Part shown: positions 1 through 8,005 of the stretch, in pieces
Layout: every line of letters starts with the position of its first letter
How positions within the stretch are numbered: the first letter of the stretch is position 1
NCBI GenBank assembly: GCA_035527515.1
Contig: DATLAJ010000053.1
Coordinates: forward strand, 1 to 64,000
DNA from: a bacterium
GTDB lineage: Bacteria; B130-G9
DNA length: 64,000 nt
Direction: 5' to 3'
The notes under the pieces: model-generated
The model's database searches: none
Told to the model about the DNA's origin: nothing
The model's input: only the letters and a program-made list of their open reading frames with translations
Position numbers and translations under genes: made by a program

Positions 1-399
1 GACTACCCGCCGGCGATCTCGAACATTGGCACAGCCTACTTTCTCGCTGGCGACGCCACCCGCGCTGAGGCCTTTTTATTGCGCGCGGTCCAGCTTGCGC
101 CAAACCATGCCTCGTATCGCGCAGCGTTGGCGGACATTTACACCAGCCAGGGAAGGTTGAGCGCTGCCGAGGAGCAGCTTCTCAAGGCCCAGCAGATCGC
201 CCCCAACAACAGGGACATCCAAAACCGACTTCTCTGGCTCCGTCGCCAGCAGGGTGACATACTCAATGGCGACTGTTTCTTAAACATGTCCCCCGCGACG
301 AGAGGAACCGCATCGCGGAATAGGATGTTTGTACTTAAGGAACTCGAGGATGACCGAAGTGGCGCGCCTCGTCTGATAACGGCGTCTAGTGTTACTTGA
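1..399 (+). CDS. TPR-repeat protein, C-terminal fragment
   Basis: The frame is open from the first base of the window, so only the C-terminal 132 residues are present and the start lies outside. Two TPR-like helical hairpins are visible, with motifs such as NIGTAYFLAGD, ALADIYTSQGRL and AEEQLLKAQQIAPNN. These are the usual small/large alternation of a tetratricopeptide repeat, a protein-protein interaction scaffold. The last 45 or so residues, after the repeat, look unstructured and lack TPR character, so the natural C-terminus may have been altered by a frameshift. No partner can be named. The family call is secure; the function is unknown. Confidence 0.7.
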   Translation, partial: DYPPAISNIGTAYFLAGDATRAEAFLLRAVQLAPNHASYRAALADIYTSQGRLSAAEEQLLKAQQIAPNNRDIQNRLLWLRRQQGDILNGDCFLNMSPATRGTASRNRMFVLKELEDDRSGAPRLITASSVT

Positions 400-447
400 T
401 AGCATGTGCCATGCCTTATGGGTCGGAAGTGAGGGGATCATTCAAGT

Positions 448-1518
448 GTGGTGTGTAGCTGGGCTTTTTTTGTGCGTATAATCTACCACAATGGTGGATT
501 TCATCTCGCTACGAAAACAGGACTCCTTGCGGTGTTGACAGTAATTCTCACCACAGTGCCTTGTCTGGCCGCCACTGATTCCCTTTACGCAGAAGTGAAT
601 TTTATTGGGGGATATTCATCGACCGAACGGTGGCTTGGAAAGAGCATGTCGCAGAAGAACGCGCTCGGCTTGGAATACTTCCGCAGATTCTCGAACGAAT
701 ACGGCGATTATTTGACGTGCGACTTTCAGGTTCGGCTCGCATACGATTCAACTGATCCCCGTAAAGACGCATGGGCAATCGAGGTCCACAACGCTTGGGC
801 AGAATATAAGATAGGCCTGGGAAAGAAGCTCAGAGCAGGCCATTTCGCTCCAGCGTTTGGGCTGGAGCCGCTCGTTGACACGCATGGCACTATTCTTCAG
901 ACGCTGGCCCCAATGAACATCGGCTTCAAAAACGACTGGGGCGTGGGCTTTTCGGGATTCCTCGGCGACTATGACTACCAGCTCGCCGCACAGATAGGCT
1001 CTGGGATGAGTATCCGCCGGAGAGATTCAAGCTGCTTGTTCACTGCTCGCATTGGCACACCCGCCGACAGTGACCTCCAATACGGATTGAGCTTGCTCTA
1101 TGGCGAGACCTTGAAAGCGAAGGGCATGGGCACGATCCCCCGGCCTGAACTCGCTCAAGACGGCGCGGTTCTCAAAAAGAGGGTCGGCATGGACGCTCAA
1201 TACCTCTTTGGCTCTTATCTGTTCAAGGGCGAGAGCGTCTATGGCGAGAATGACGGGATAGAGGTTGTGGGGGCGCTAATCGAGGTTGACTATACCGTTC
1301 CCGAGATTCAAGAACTCAAAATCCAGCTGCAGGGCAGCTTCTGGGACCACGATCTCTCTGAGAGATATACCGAAAGCGTCCTGCTGTCCGCCGGTCTGGA
1401 ATACCAGGTCAATTCTGACCTCGCCCTTCGAGCGGCGTGGTCCACCGATAGTCTGTCCAATAACGACATGCAAGAGGAGCAAGTGTTCTTGCAGATGTAC
1501 TATTTTGCACCTTTCTAG
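448..1518 (+). CDS. Porin-like outer-membrane beta-barrel protein
   Basis: A secreted protein of about 350 residues. A hydrophobic signal segment (TGLLAVLTVILTTVPCLAA) is followed by alternating aromatic/hydrophobic strands, and the protein ends in Phe (YYFAPF), the classical C-terminal signature of barrels assembled by BAM. The start is uncertain. GTG at 448 or 472 is possible, but a perfect TATAAT at 477-482 lies inside this 5' end, which suggests the real start is further down or the N-terminus is frameshifted. It is the first gene of a run with an FMN_bind-like protein, a lipoprotein and an ABC exporter, so it may be the outer-membrane part of that system (inference). No ligand can be named. 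Confidence 0.72.
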   Translation: MVCSWAFFVRIIYHNGGFHLATKTGLLAVLTVILTTVPCLAATDSLYAEVNFIGGYSSTERWLGKSMSQKNALGLEYFRRFSNEYGDYLTCDFQVRLAYDSTDPRKDAWAIEVHNAWAEYKIGLGKKLRAGHFAPAFGLEPLVDTHGTILQTLAPMNIGFKNDWGVGFSGFLGDYDYQLAAQIGSGMSIRRRDSSCLFTARIGTPADSDLQYGLSLLYGETLKAKGMGTIPRPELAQDGAVLKKRVGMDAQYLFGSYLFKGESVYGENDGIEVVGALIEVDYTVPEIQELKIQLQGSFWDHDLSERYTESVLLSAGLEYQVNSDLALRAAWSTDSLSNNDMQEEQVFLQMYYFAPF

Positions 1519-1527
1519 GAGAGAAAA

Positions 1528-2214
1528 ATGACAAGCAAGACAATCGCAGGTATCTCGACATTAGTGTTAGCTCTGTTTCTCTTGCAGGGAGTAGAGCTTC
1601 ATGCCGCAGTAGGCTGCTCACTAAATGACCCGGACCGCGACATCAAACGGATTTTCCCGAAATCGACTGGCTATCGAACCCAGTTCATAACAATCGCCGA
1701 ACGAGGCGGACAGCCGCTTCTGAAGCAAGTCGAGGCGAAACTGGGAGACAAGCTCGATCCTGTGTATGAGGCGATTGACGTGGGATACGCGTACTATATG
1801 GTGCTAATGGGCAAAGATGTGATCGGATACGTTCACGGAGTAAATGAGAAAGGTATGTTCGGGGGCATGCAAATAATCCTGGCGACAAACCTCGATGGCC
1901 AGATCGTGAACATGTATTACCAGAAGATCTCATCGCCCGAGTCGCGAAGTTTCAGGGACAAGGCATTTGCGGGCCAGTTCGTGGGTCTGTCGCTTTCGGA
2001 CTTTGTCCATCACGACGCGATACAGGAAGGCGCACGCCCTGCGGACAAGGTGGAAGCGATCAAGGACCCCAGCAAGAAGAGTCGCAATGATTTTCTCGCA
2101 ACGCTCAGAGGCGTAAAAAAGAACTTGATACTGCACAACATCTTCAACTTAAGTACAACTAACAGTGAATCCCAGGGGATACAGAAGGAGAAGAAAAATG
2201 GAACTAAAGAATAA
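1528..2214 (+). CDS. Exported FMN_bind-like protein
   Basis: A 228-residue protein with an N-terminal signal segment (residues about 5-26, ending HAAVG). The central part (GYAYYMVLMGKDVIGYVHG, then LATNLDGQIVNMYYQKISSPES) resembles the FMN_bind fold of RnfG/NosR-type proteins, in which a Ser/Thr carries covalent flavin. I do not see a clear S(T)GAT flavinylation motif, so flavin binding is not shown. It follows the porin-like gene by 9 nt and its 3' end overlaps the next gene by 17 nt, so it belongs to the same operon. The last 25 residues are polar and probably only exist because of the overlap. A redox or sensor role at the cell surface is inference. Confidence 0.5.
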   Translation: MTSKTIAGISTLVLALFLLQGVELHAAVGCSLNDPDRDIKRIFPKSTGYRTQFITIAERGGQPLLKQVEAKLGDKLDPVYEAIDVGYAYYMVLMGKDVIGYVHGVNEKGMFGGMQIILATNLDGQIVNMYYQKISSPESRSFRDKAFAGQFVGLSLSDFVHHDAIQEGARPADKVEAIKDPSKKSRNDFLATLRGVKKNLILHNIFNLSTTNSESQGIQKEKKNGTKE

Positions 2215-2572
2215 GATAGTCGTATGGGCGTTAATGAGCTTGCTGGTTGCTGCCCTTTCCGGCTGTGGGGGCGGCGGTGAGAAGTTTGGCGCGGAGATCA
2301 CGATTGTTGAGACCACCAAGGTCGGCGACATTCTCGCCCGGCCGGACGACTTCGCCGGCAAGACAGTGAAGATAGAGGGTCAGATAACTCGAGAATGCCC
2401 CGGCGGCCATTGGCTGGACGTCAAGGATGAGACGGGAGTTACATACGTTGATCTGGGCCCATCGGGTATCGTCCTCCCACAGAAAGTGGGGTCAAGGGTT
2501 ACCGTTGAGGGGAAGGTCCTTAAGCGCCCAGAAAGGACCATGATAATCGGGAAAGGCGTTGAAATAGAATGA
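2198..2572 (+). CDS. Lipoprotein with OB-fold-like domain
   Basis: A 124-residue lipoprotein. The ATG at 2198 is chosen because an AGAAGGAG ribosome site sits just upstream and it gives a clean lipoprotein signal: hydrophobic run, then ALSGC as lipobox (Cys at about residue 22). The mature part (DDFAGKTVKIEGQITREC ... VDLGPSGIVLPQKVGSRVTVEGKV) has the strand pattern of a small OB-fold, the nucleic-acid-binding tRNA_anti-like type often found as periplasmic lipoproteins. It overlaps the permease gene by 4 nt (ATGA). It may act as a periplasmic adaptor for the ABC system, but that is inference. Confidence 0.6.
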   Translation: MELKNKIVVWALMSLLVAALSGCGGGGEKFGAEITIVETTKVGDILARPDDFAGKTVKIEGQITRECPGGHWLDVKDETGVTYVDLGPSGIVLPQKVGSRVTVEGKVLKRPERTMIIGKGVEIE

Positions 2573-3753
2573 AACTCTTAATGATAGCTTACAAGAACCT
2601 AAAGCGCCGAAAGCTCCGGTCTTCTTTTACGATCGGCGGCGTCGCGATTGCGGTGGCCGTGCTCGTCAGTCTGCTCGGCTTCAGCGAGGGCTACAAGAAG
2701 GCGTTGACGAGCGACATAGACAAGATGGGCTATCAGATTCTCGTTACAGCCAAGGGATGCCCTTATGAAGCAGCTACACTAATGCTGAAGGGCGGAGGCG
2801 GGCTTCGCTACATGGAGCAGGACGTCTTCAACTCTATCGCCAATGACGAGCGCATCGACAAGCTTACGCCTCAGCTGATCCACACGATCTTTGATCCAGA
2901 GCGCCTGGAAGGGCAGGGTGGATTCGCGATGTACATAGGTATCCAGAAGTCGTATCTGGAGCTCAAGCCCTGGACCAAATTCAAATCGGGCGCGTGGTTC
3001 ACGAGGGATGACGCCGACGAGGTCATCATGGGATTCGAGGCGGCCGAGCTGGAGCAGCGCTCTGTGGGCAACAAGATATTCATCCCCGGTATCGAGAAGA
3101 TCCTCACCGTGGTCGGCGTCTTCGAGCGGACAGGAACGCAGGACGACGGCGTGATCTTCCTCCCGCTCAAGAGCGCTCAGACGATCTTTGCTCTAAAGGA
3201 CAAGATCAGCGGCATCGGCATAAAGCTCAAGAATATCGAAGAGCTCGGGCAGTTTGAGGAGGATATGTATGCGGTTCCCGGAACTCAGGTGATCAGCATG
3301 GCTCAGGTCAAGGGCACATTGCTCAACCTCGTCTCAAGCGCCAAGATCCTCGTAACCTCCGTCGCCGTAATCGCGGTTTTCGTAGCGGCCATCGGCGTAG
3401 TGAACACAATCTTGATGTCGGTGTTCGAGCGAACCCAGGAGATCGGAGTCATGAAAGCCATCGGCGCATCCAAGCTCGACATCTTTCGCCTGATCTGGAT
3501 GGAGACGGTCATCATGTGCGCGCTGGGCGGACTGGTTGGCGATATCGGCGCCCTTCTCGGCGGGAAAGTCGTTGAACGCATCGTGAAGAGCCTTCTCCCG
3601 TACGCGCCGGAGGGCCAGATTGTGCTCATCACACCGACCGCGCTTCTGATCTCACTCGTTGGCGCAATCCTTCTCGGCCTCTTCGCGGGCATCTATCCCG
3701 CGTTCCGCGCGTCCTCCATGCGCCCGATTGAGGCAATCCGGAGCGGGGAATGA
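2569..3753 (+). CDS. MacB/FtsX-type ABC transporter permease
   Basis: A 394-residue permease of the MacB/LolC/FtsX superfamily. One N-terminal membrane segment (about residues 18-40, after KNLKRRKLRSS) is followed by a periplasmic MacB_PCD-like domain. The C-terminal FtsX block has three membrane segments (about 262-285, 310-340 and 355-382), and the coupling motif RTQEIGVMKAIGAS lies between the first two. Such permeases work by mechanotransmission: they drive lipoprotein release, peptide export or enzyme activation rather than classic substrate transport. The stop is 4 nt from the start of the first ATPase gene. The substrate is unknown. Confidence 0.88.
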   Translation: MKLLMIAYKNLKRRKLRSSFTIGGVAIAVAVLVSLLGFSEGYKKALTSDIDKMGYQILVTAKGCPYEAATLMLKGGGGLRYMEQDVFNSIANDERIDKLTPQLIHTIFDPERLEGQGGFAMYIGIQKSYLELKPWTKFKSGAWFTRDDADEVIMGFEAAELEQRSVGNKIFIPGIEKILTVVGVFERTGTQDDGVIFLPLKSAQTIFALKDKISGIGIKLKNIEELGQFEEDMYAVPGTQVISMAQVKGTLLNLVSSAKILVTSVAVIAVFVAAIGVVNTILMSVFERTQEIGVMKAIGASKLDIFRLIWMETVIMCALGGLVGDIGALLGGKVVERIVKSLLPYAPEGQIVLITPTALLISLVGAILLGLFAGIYPAFRASSMRPIEAIRSGE

Positions 3754-3757
3754 CGCC

Positions 3758-4450
3758 ATGAGAGATGCCATTATTAGGGCCGAGAAGCTCACGAAAGTAT
3801 ATGAGCTTCCCGCTGAGAAGATCATCGCGCTGAAGGAGATCGACCTGGATGTCAGTCCGGGTGAGTTTCTTGCGATAATGGGCCCATCCGGCGCAGGCAA
3901 GACGACGCTTCTGAACCTCATCGGCTGCCTGGACGGGCCGACGTCGGGTTCGATCTACGTCCTTGATCAAGAGCTCTCCCGGCTGAAAGAGAGGCAATTG
4001 GTGCTGCTCAGGCGAAAGAACATCGGCTTCGTGTTTCAGGATTTCTTTCTTGTGTCAAGTCTGACCGCGCTTGAGAACGCGCAGCTTCCGCTGATATTCG
4101 CCAGGATGCGACATGACAACGGCCGGGCTGCGGACCTCTTGGAGAGGGTGGGCCTGGCCCGTCGGCTCGACCATCTGCCGCACGAGCTCTCAGGCGGCGA
4201 GATGCAGCGGGTCGCCATCGCGAGGGCGCTTGCCACGGGCCCTCAAATACTCCTGGCGGACGAGCCGAGCGGCAACCTCGACACGAAGACCGCAAGGTCA
4301 ATCTTCGAGTTGTTTAGGCGCTTCAACGAGGAGGAGGGTGTTACCGTGCTCGTTGCGACCCACAATACCAGACTTGCCCACGCCGCGGACAGAATCGTCC
4401 ACCTGGCGGACGGCAGGATCGAGGGTGAGGAGGTGTTGAAGAATGGCTAA
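3758..4450 (+). CDS. LolD/MacB-type ABC ATPase (first copy)
   Basis: A 230-residue nucleotide-binding subunit. Walker A is GPSGAGKTT (residues 42-50), followed by the Q-loop (FVFQDFF), signature LSGGEMQRVAIARAL, Walker B LLADEPSGNLDTK and H-loop VATHN. All catalytic elements look canonical for the LolD/MacB/FtsE family that pairs with FtsX-type permeases. ATG 3758 is chosen because GAGCGGGG lies upstream and the preceding stop is at 3753; longer in-frame starts would run into the permease gene. It overlaps the second ATPase by 8 nt. With one permease gene and two ATPases, a heterodimeric engine is plausible. Confidence 0.92.
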   Translation: MRDAIIRAEKLTKVYELPAEKIIALKEIDLDVSPGEFLAIMGPSGAGKTTLLNLIGCLDGPTSGSIYVLDQELSRLKERQLVLLRRKNIGFVFQDFFLVSSLTALENAQLPLIFARMRHDNGRAADLLERVGLARRLDHLPHELSGGEMQRVAIARALATGPQILLADEPSGNLDTKTARSIFELFRRFNEEEGVTVLVATHNTRLAHAADRIVHLADGRIEGEEVLKNG

Positions 4451-5132
4451 GGTGATCGAGGCGAGCGGGCTGAAGAAGCACTATCGCCGAGGGCCTGAAA
4501 CAGTCAAGGCGCTGGATGGCGTCGATTTTGAGATCTCCTCCGGCGAAATGGCAGCCATAGTGGGACCCTCAGGTTCCGGTAAGACGACCCTCATGAATCT
4601 CATCAGCTGCCTCGACTCGCCAACGGCTGGGAAGCTCTCGATAGCCGGCCAAGATGTGACCGGATTCGATGAGGCTAAATTGATAGGCATCCGCCGCAAG
4701 AACATAGGGTTCATCTTCCAGCGGCCCCATCTGATCCCTACCCTGACAGCGAGGGAAAACGTCGAGCTACCGATCATCTTCAGCAAGCAGAAGACCGATA
4801 GCGATGCCATCTCGTCGAAACTCAAGGCCGTTGGATTAATCGAAAGGGCTCATATCCAGGTCAGGATGCTCAGCGGAGGTGATATGCAGCGGGTGGCGAT
4901 TGCGAGGGCGTTGGTTCTGAATCCGAGAGTACTGATAGCGGACGAGCCGACTGGCAGATTCTCCACCCAGGTGCGTGATACCATGACGGACCTCTTCAAA
5001 GAACTGGCCGCTTCCGGTCTTGCCGTATTCATCGCCACTCACGACCTCGATCTCGCCGAAAGCTGCGACCGGATGATTCACCTTCAGGACGGCCTGATCG
5101 TCCCAAAGGAGATGTCTAGCCTATACGCGTGA
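4443..5132 (+). CDS. LolD/MacB-type ABC ATPase (second copy, altered D-loop)
   Basis: A 229-residue nucleotide-binding subunit paralogous to the gene just upstream. Walker A (GPSGSGKTT, residues 41-49), Q-loop (FIFQRPH), Walker B (LIADEPTG) and H-loop (IATHD) are intact. The signature reads LSGGDMQRVAIARAL, and the D-loop region reads GRFSTQ where the first copy has GNLDTK, so the usual Asp of the D-loop is missing. This suggests an asymmetric ATPase pair in which one site is weakened (inference from ABC family knowledge). It is the last gene of the operon that starts at the porin. Confidence 0.9.
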   Translation: MAKVIEASGLKKHYRRGPETVKALDGVDFEISSGEMAAIVGPSGSGKTTLMNLISCLDSPTAGKLSIAGQDVTGFDEAKLIGIRRKNIGFIFQRPHLIPTLTARENVELPIIFSKQKTDSDAISSKLKAVGLIERAHIQVRMLSGGDMQRVAIARALVLNPRVLIADEPTGRFSTQVRDTMTDLFKELAASGLAVFIATHDLDLAESCDRMIHLQDGLIVPKEMSSLYA

Positions 5133-5323
5133 GGAGTGCTCGTCGGCGGTCAGTTATGGCCAGACAGATCATGACCTGCCTCCCCTTTCCTCCTTTTCGC
5201 TCTGATAACTCAGAGATGTCGCCCCTGCAGACGCCGGGCAGGTTCTAAACGCCCGTCAGTCAAGAGGGTATGAAGAGCTGCGGCAGGCATGTGCGTTCAG
5301 GATGCCTCGGTCAACTGGGCTTC

Positions 5324-5518
5324 TTAGCAAATGACCCACGCGATGCGTGAGATGGGCAGGTCGCCGCAGGTGGTGGAGCCGGCGACGGGGAAGCCAAAGC
5401 CCGTGAGAATCGCTGTGATGTCGGGCGCGGGCTGGTTCTTGGAGTAGCTGCCGTAGCCGCCGACGATCAGCCGATTAGAAAACCGCGTCAACGGCGTGGA
5501 TGTCAAGCACCTACACAA
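5324..5518 (-). pseudogene. Possible remnant of a protein C-terminus
   Basis: A 64-codon minus-strand frame whose end reads GYGSYSKNQPAPDITAILTG and then TTCGDLPISRIAWVIC before the stop. The Gly/Tyr/Pro-rich composition and Cys residues look more like a decayed protein tail than random sequence, but I recognise no family. There is no ribosome site and no partner gene. It could equally be a chance frame. Confidence 0.2.
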
Positions 5519-5581
5519 TTTGCTCGATTTATGAGTAATTAAGTCTGATTTTGCAATGAGGAGCGAGATATGCGATACTTT

Positions 5582-5612
5582 TTGAAACTTGCTCTAACAA
5601 CTGGGGTACAAT
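5582..5612 (+). promoter_or_regulatory. Candidate sigma70-type promoter of the beta-helix gene
   Basis: TTGAAA at 5582-5587 and TACAAT at 5607-5612 each match the consensus in five of six bases. The spacer is 19 bp, longer than the ideal 17. Transcription would start near 5619, about 46 nt before the ATG at 5665. It is the best match in this gap but was judged by eye only. Confidence 0.38.
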
Positions 5613-5664
5613 CGTTAAGATGAGTGAGGATGTGATTCGACAAAACAATCAAGGAGGTCTGAAG

Positions 5665-7554
5665 ATGGGTCGTCGTATTTTTCCTCAAGCGAGAACCACT
5701 GCACTGGGCGCTGCTGTCCTCCTGGTTGCGTTGCTTCCTTTGATAGCTGCCGCCACGCCGACGATAACTATCGATACGGACGCTGAGACTTACGTCGCTG
5801 GCGACACGCTCGAGGCTAGCCTCTCGGCGCAGAATCATGAATATGGCGTGAACGTAGATGTTTACGTCGGGCTGATCCTGCCGGACAGCAGCATTTTAGT
5901 CTATGGTCAACGGGGATGGACGGACCAGTTCGAGCCTTTCATACCAAATATCTACATCCCATCACCATTCGATTTCGGGCCGATGACCATTCTCACGCTC
6001 GAGGTCCCGGACGGGATTCTGGGTGACTTCCGGTTCGCCGCAGGACTCACCTACGCCTCGACATCGGAGTTCATCGGCGAGATTAGTTTTGCACCATTTG
6101 GGATCGAGAGTACTCATCCAGCGCCAACGGCCTACATCGATGCCATATTGCCGAATCCAGCCACACAGGGCGAGGACGTCATTGAGTTTACGGGGCATGG
6201 CCTCGACATGGATGGCACGATTGAGGGATACGAGTGGAGTTCGGACATTGATGGCGTTCTCAGCACAGATGAGGACTTCTCTATGAGCGCGGATGACCTC
6301 TCGGTTGGAACGCACACTATTTCATACGAAGTTCAGGACAACGACGGTCAGTGGTCCGAGCCGGATACCGGCTCTCTAATAGTTCAGCAAGGCGGCCGTC
6401 ATTACTTCGTTGATGCCATAGCGGGCAGCAACTCTGACCCCGGAACCGAGGCAGCTCCCTTCAAGACGATAACGCATGCGCTTGCACTAGTCGTGGGCTC
6501 CGAGGCGCGACCGGCAGTAATCCACGTGTCGGCGGGGAGATATGCCTCGGACAGCAATGGGGAGACGTTCCCGCTTAACACAAAAAGCTGGGTATCACTC
6601 CGGGGAGAGGACCGCGAGACCACCGTGCTTGATGCTGCGGCCGCGGCTGACCATGTCATCTTTTGCGAGGGCTCAAACAACCTGAGTATTGAGGGGTTTA
6701 CGATAACGGGGGGCCATGCGGACGGATCGACCGAGGACAGCGACGACTGCGGCGGGGGGATTCTATGCCTTAGGAGCGCACCGAACATAAAAGGCAACGT
6801 GATTACCGGCAACTGGGCAGGTTACGACGGCGGTGGGATAGGCTGCCTTGAGGAGAGTTCGCCCACGATCGAAGACAACACCATCAGTGGCAACTCCGCC
6901 CTTGCCAGCGGCGGGGGGATTATCTGCAAACGAAACAGCTCACCCGACATCTCGTACAACACGATTGAAGATAACCATGCAGAGGACGCCGGGGGTGGCA
7001 TCCGCTGTCTCACTTATAGTTCACCGACGATCTCATGCAACACAATCCTAAACAACTCCGCAGATGTATGGGACGGAGAAGGCGGGGGGATAGCTTGTGA
7101 AGACCACTGCTCCCCGAGGATTTCCAATAACGTAATTGCCGGAAACGAGGCTTACTCGGGAGGTGGGGTCTTCTCCCTCAATAGGTCTTCGCTAACGGTC
7201 TCCAACAACACGGTCGCGGACAACTCAGGAACTTATGGGGGTGGCATATTCTGTGCGGACAGTTCGCCCAAGATCACTGATTGCATATTTTGGGGTAATG
7301 GGATCGATCTCTGGAGCTGTTCTGCGAGTTATTCTTGCATAGAGGATGGGGATGAAGGAAAGGGAAACATCAGTGGCAATCCCCAGTTTGTGAGTGGCCC
7401 TCATGGCGATTATTATCTCAGCACGAAAAGCCCATGCATAAATACCGGTAGCAGGTCAGCCAAGGACGCAGGCCTCTCCGACCGGACAACGCAGACCGAC
7501 GGCACGCCCGACTCGGGGACCGTAGATATGGGCTACCACTATCGGTTACCCTAA
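5665..7554 (+). CDS. Secreted PKD / right-handed beta-helix repeat protein
   Basis: A 629-residue exported protein. ATG 5665 is chosen because AAGGAGGT lies 6 nt upstream and a signal peptide follows (TALGAAVLLVALLPLIAAA). A PKD/Ig-like domain is seen around residues 150-240 (DMDGTIEGYEWSSD ... VQDNDGQWSEP). A DUF1565-type start (YFVDAIAGSNSDPGTEAAPF) follows, then about ten beta-helix coils of roughly 22-26 residues with recurring PTIEDNTISGNSA and GGGI motifs (320-540). The end, SPCINTGS ... DMGYHY, is typical of this class. Parallel beta-helices often bind or cleave polysaccharide, but no catalytic site is identifiable. A stand-alone gene with its own candidate promoter. Confidence 0.88.
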   Translation: MGRRIFPQARTTALGAAVLLVALLPLIAAATPTITIDTDAETYVAGDTLEASLSAQNHEYGVNVDVYVGLILPDSSILVYGQRGWTDQFEPFIPNIYIPSPFDFGPMTILTLEVPDGILGDFRFAAGLTYASTSEFIGEISFAPFGIESTHPAPTAYIDAILPNPATQGEDVIEFTGHGLDMDGTIEGYEWSSDIDGVLSTDEDFSMSADDLSVGTHTISYEVQDNDGQWSEPDTGSLIVQQGGRHYFVDAIAGSNSDPGTEAAPFKTITHALALVVGSEARPAVIHVSAGRYASDSNGETFPLNTKSWVSLRGEDRETTVLDAAAAADHVIFCEGSNNLSIEGFTITGGHADGSTEDSDDCGGGILCLRSAPNIKGNVITGNWAGYDGGGIGCLEESSPTIEDNTISGNSALASGGGIICKRNSSPDISYNTIEDNHAEDAGGGIRCLTYSSPTISCNTILNNSADVWDGEGGGIACEDHCSPRISNNVIAGNEAYSGGGVFSLNRSSLTVSNNTVADNSGTYGGGIFCADSSPKITDCIFWGNGIDLWSCSASYSCIEDGDEGKGNISGNPQFVSGPHGDYYLSTKSPCINTGSRSAKDAGLSDRTTQTDGTPDSGTVDMGYHYRLP

Positions 7555-7569
7555 GATTCCCCCTAAACC

Positions 7570-7594
7570 GGCGTGCGGCCTGTTCGGCCACGCC
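7570..7594. repeat. Imperfect hairpin after the beta-helix gene
   Basis: GGCGT at 7570-7574 pairs with ACGCC at 7590-7594, and an inner GGCC/GGCC pair leaves a two-base bulge. It lies 16 nt after the stop at 7554 and could slow or end transcription, but it lacks the T run of a factor-independent terminator. Confidence 0.35.
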
Positions 7595-7710
7595 TACGTG
7601 AGGGCAGTTGGCATCACCGCGTAAATGGCCAGTGCGATGGAAGTTCCTTTTCTGTTGCTCTGTCTTTTACCGCTATGTGATTCCCTGCTTCCGGGATGCC
7701 CCCTCGGTCA

Positions 7711-7726
7711 CCCCAATAATCAGTTT
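7711..7726. repeat. Dispersed CCCCAATAATCA repeat, copy 1
   Basis: CCCCAATAATCAGTTT. It is nearly identical to the start of copy 3 at 11229 and related to copies at 9181 and, inverted, at 11535. All copies lie in non-coding sequence of the 7.7-11.6 kb region. Confidence 0.5.
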
Positions 7727-8005
7727 GAGCAAAGCGAGCGGTATCCATTTGGGGCGCGGCGCCTGGCAGTGCCGGTTGGCCAATCGCAGCAATTCGATTC
7801 ACACGGCCAAGGAACTCGCCCCGAAAATGGCCCCAGACAAGTAGACGGGCGCCTGAGACGTAACAGACTCCCGTAACTGATTCAGGTGATTCTAAGCCGG
7901 GGCCGGACACAAGTTGCGCCAGTCTCAGTCGAGGCTTTCCTGTGCTGCGCGAAGCTTGCGCAAATGATTCACCTCGACATTCACTCAAACGGGGATCGCT
8001 GAGCT

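Larger units (their letters stand above)
5133..5619. other. Intergenic stretch of about 490 bp
   Basis: No convincing complete gene. The only coherent reading is a 64-codon minus-strand frame at 5324-5518, listed separately. The end near 5582-5612 holds the candidate promoter of the next gene. I see no strong terminator after the ABC operon. Confidence 0.5.
7555..8005. other. Intergenic stretch of about 450 bp with hairpin and repeat
   Basis: It lies between the convergent beta-helix and HD-GYP genes. A hairpin (GGCGT ... ACGCC outer stem, GGCC inner stem) spans 7570-7594 without a T tract. One copy of the dispersed CCCCAATAATCA repeat is at 7711-7726. Overlapping short frames on both strands have no recognisable product; the minus-strand one reads QTDYWGD only where it crosses the repeat. 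I see no gene here. Confidence 0.5.

Noticed and set aside
448-520. Out-of-frame ATG at 491 as the start of the porin gene
   Set aside because: It meets a stop after 15 codons, so it would need a frameshift that the sequence does not prove.
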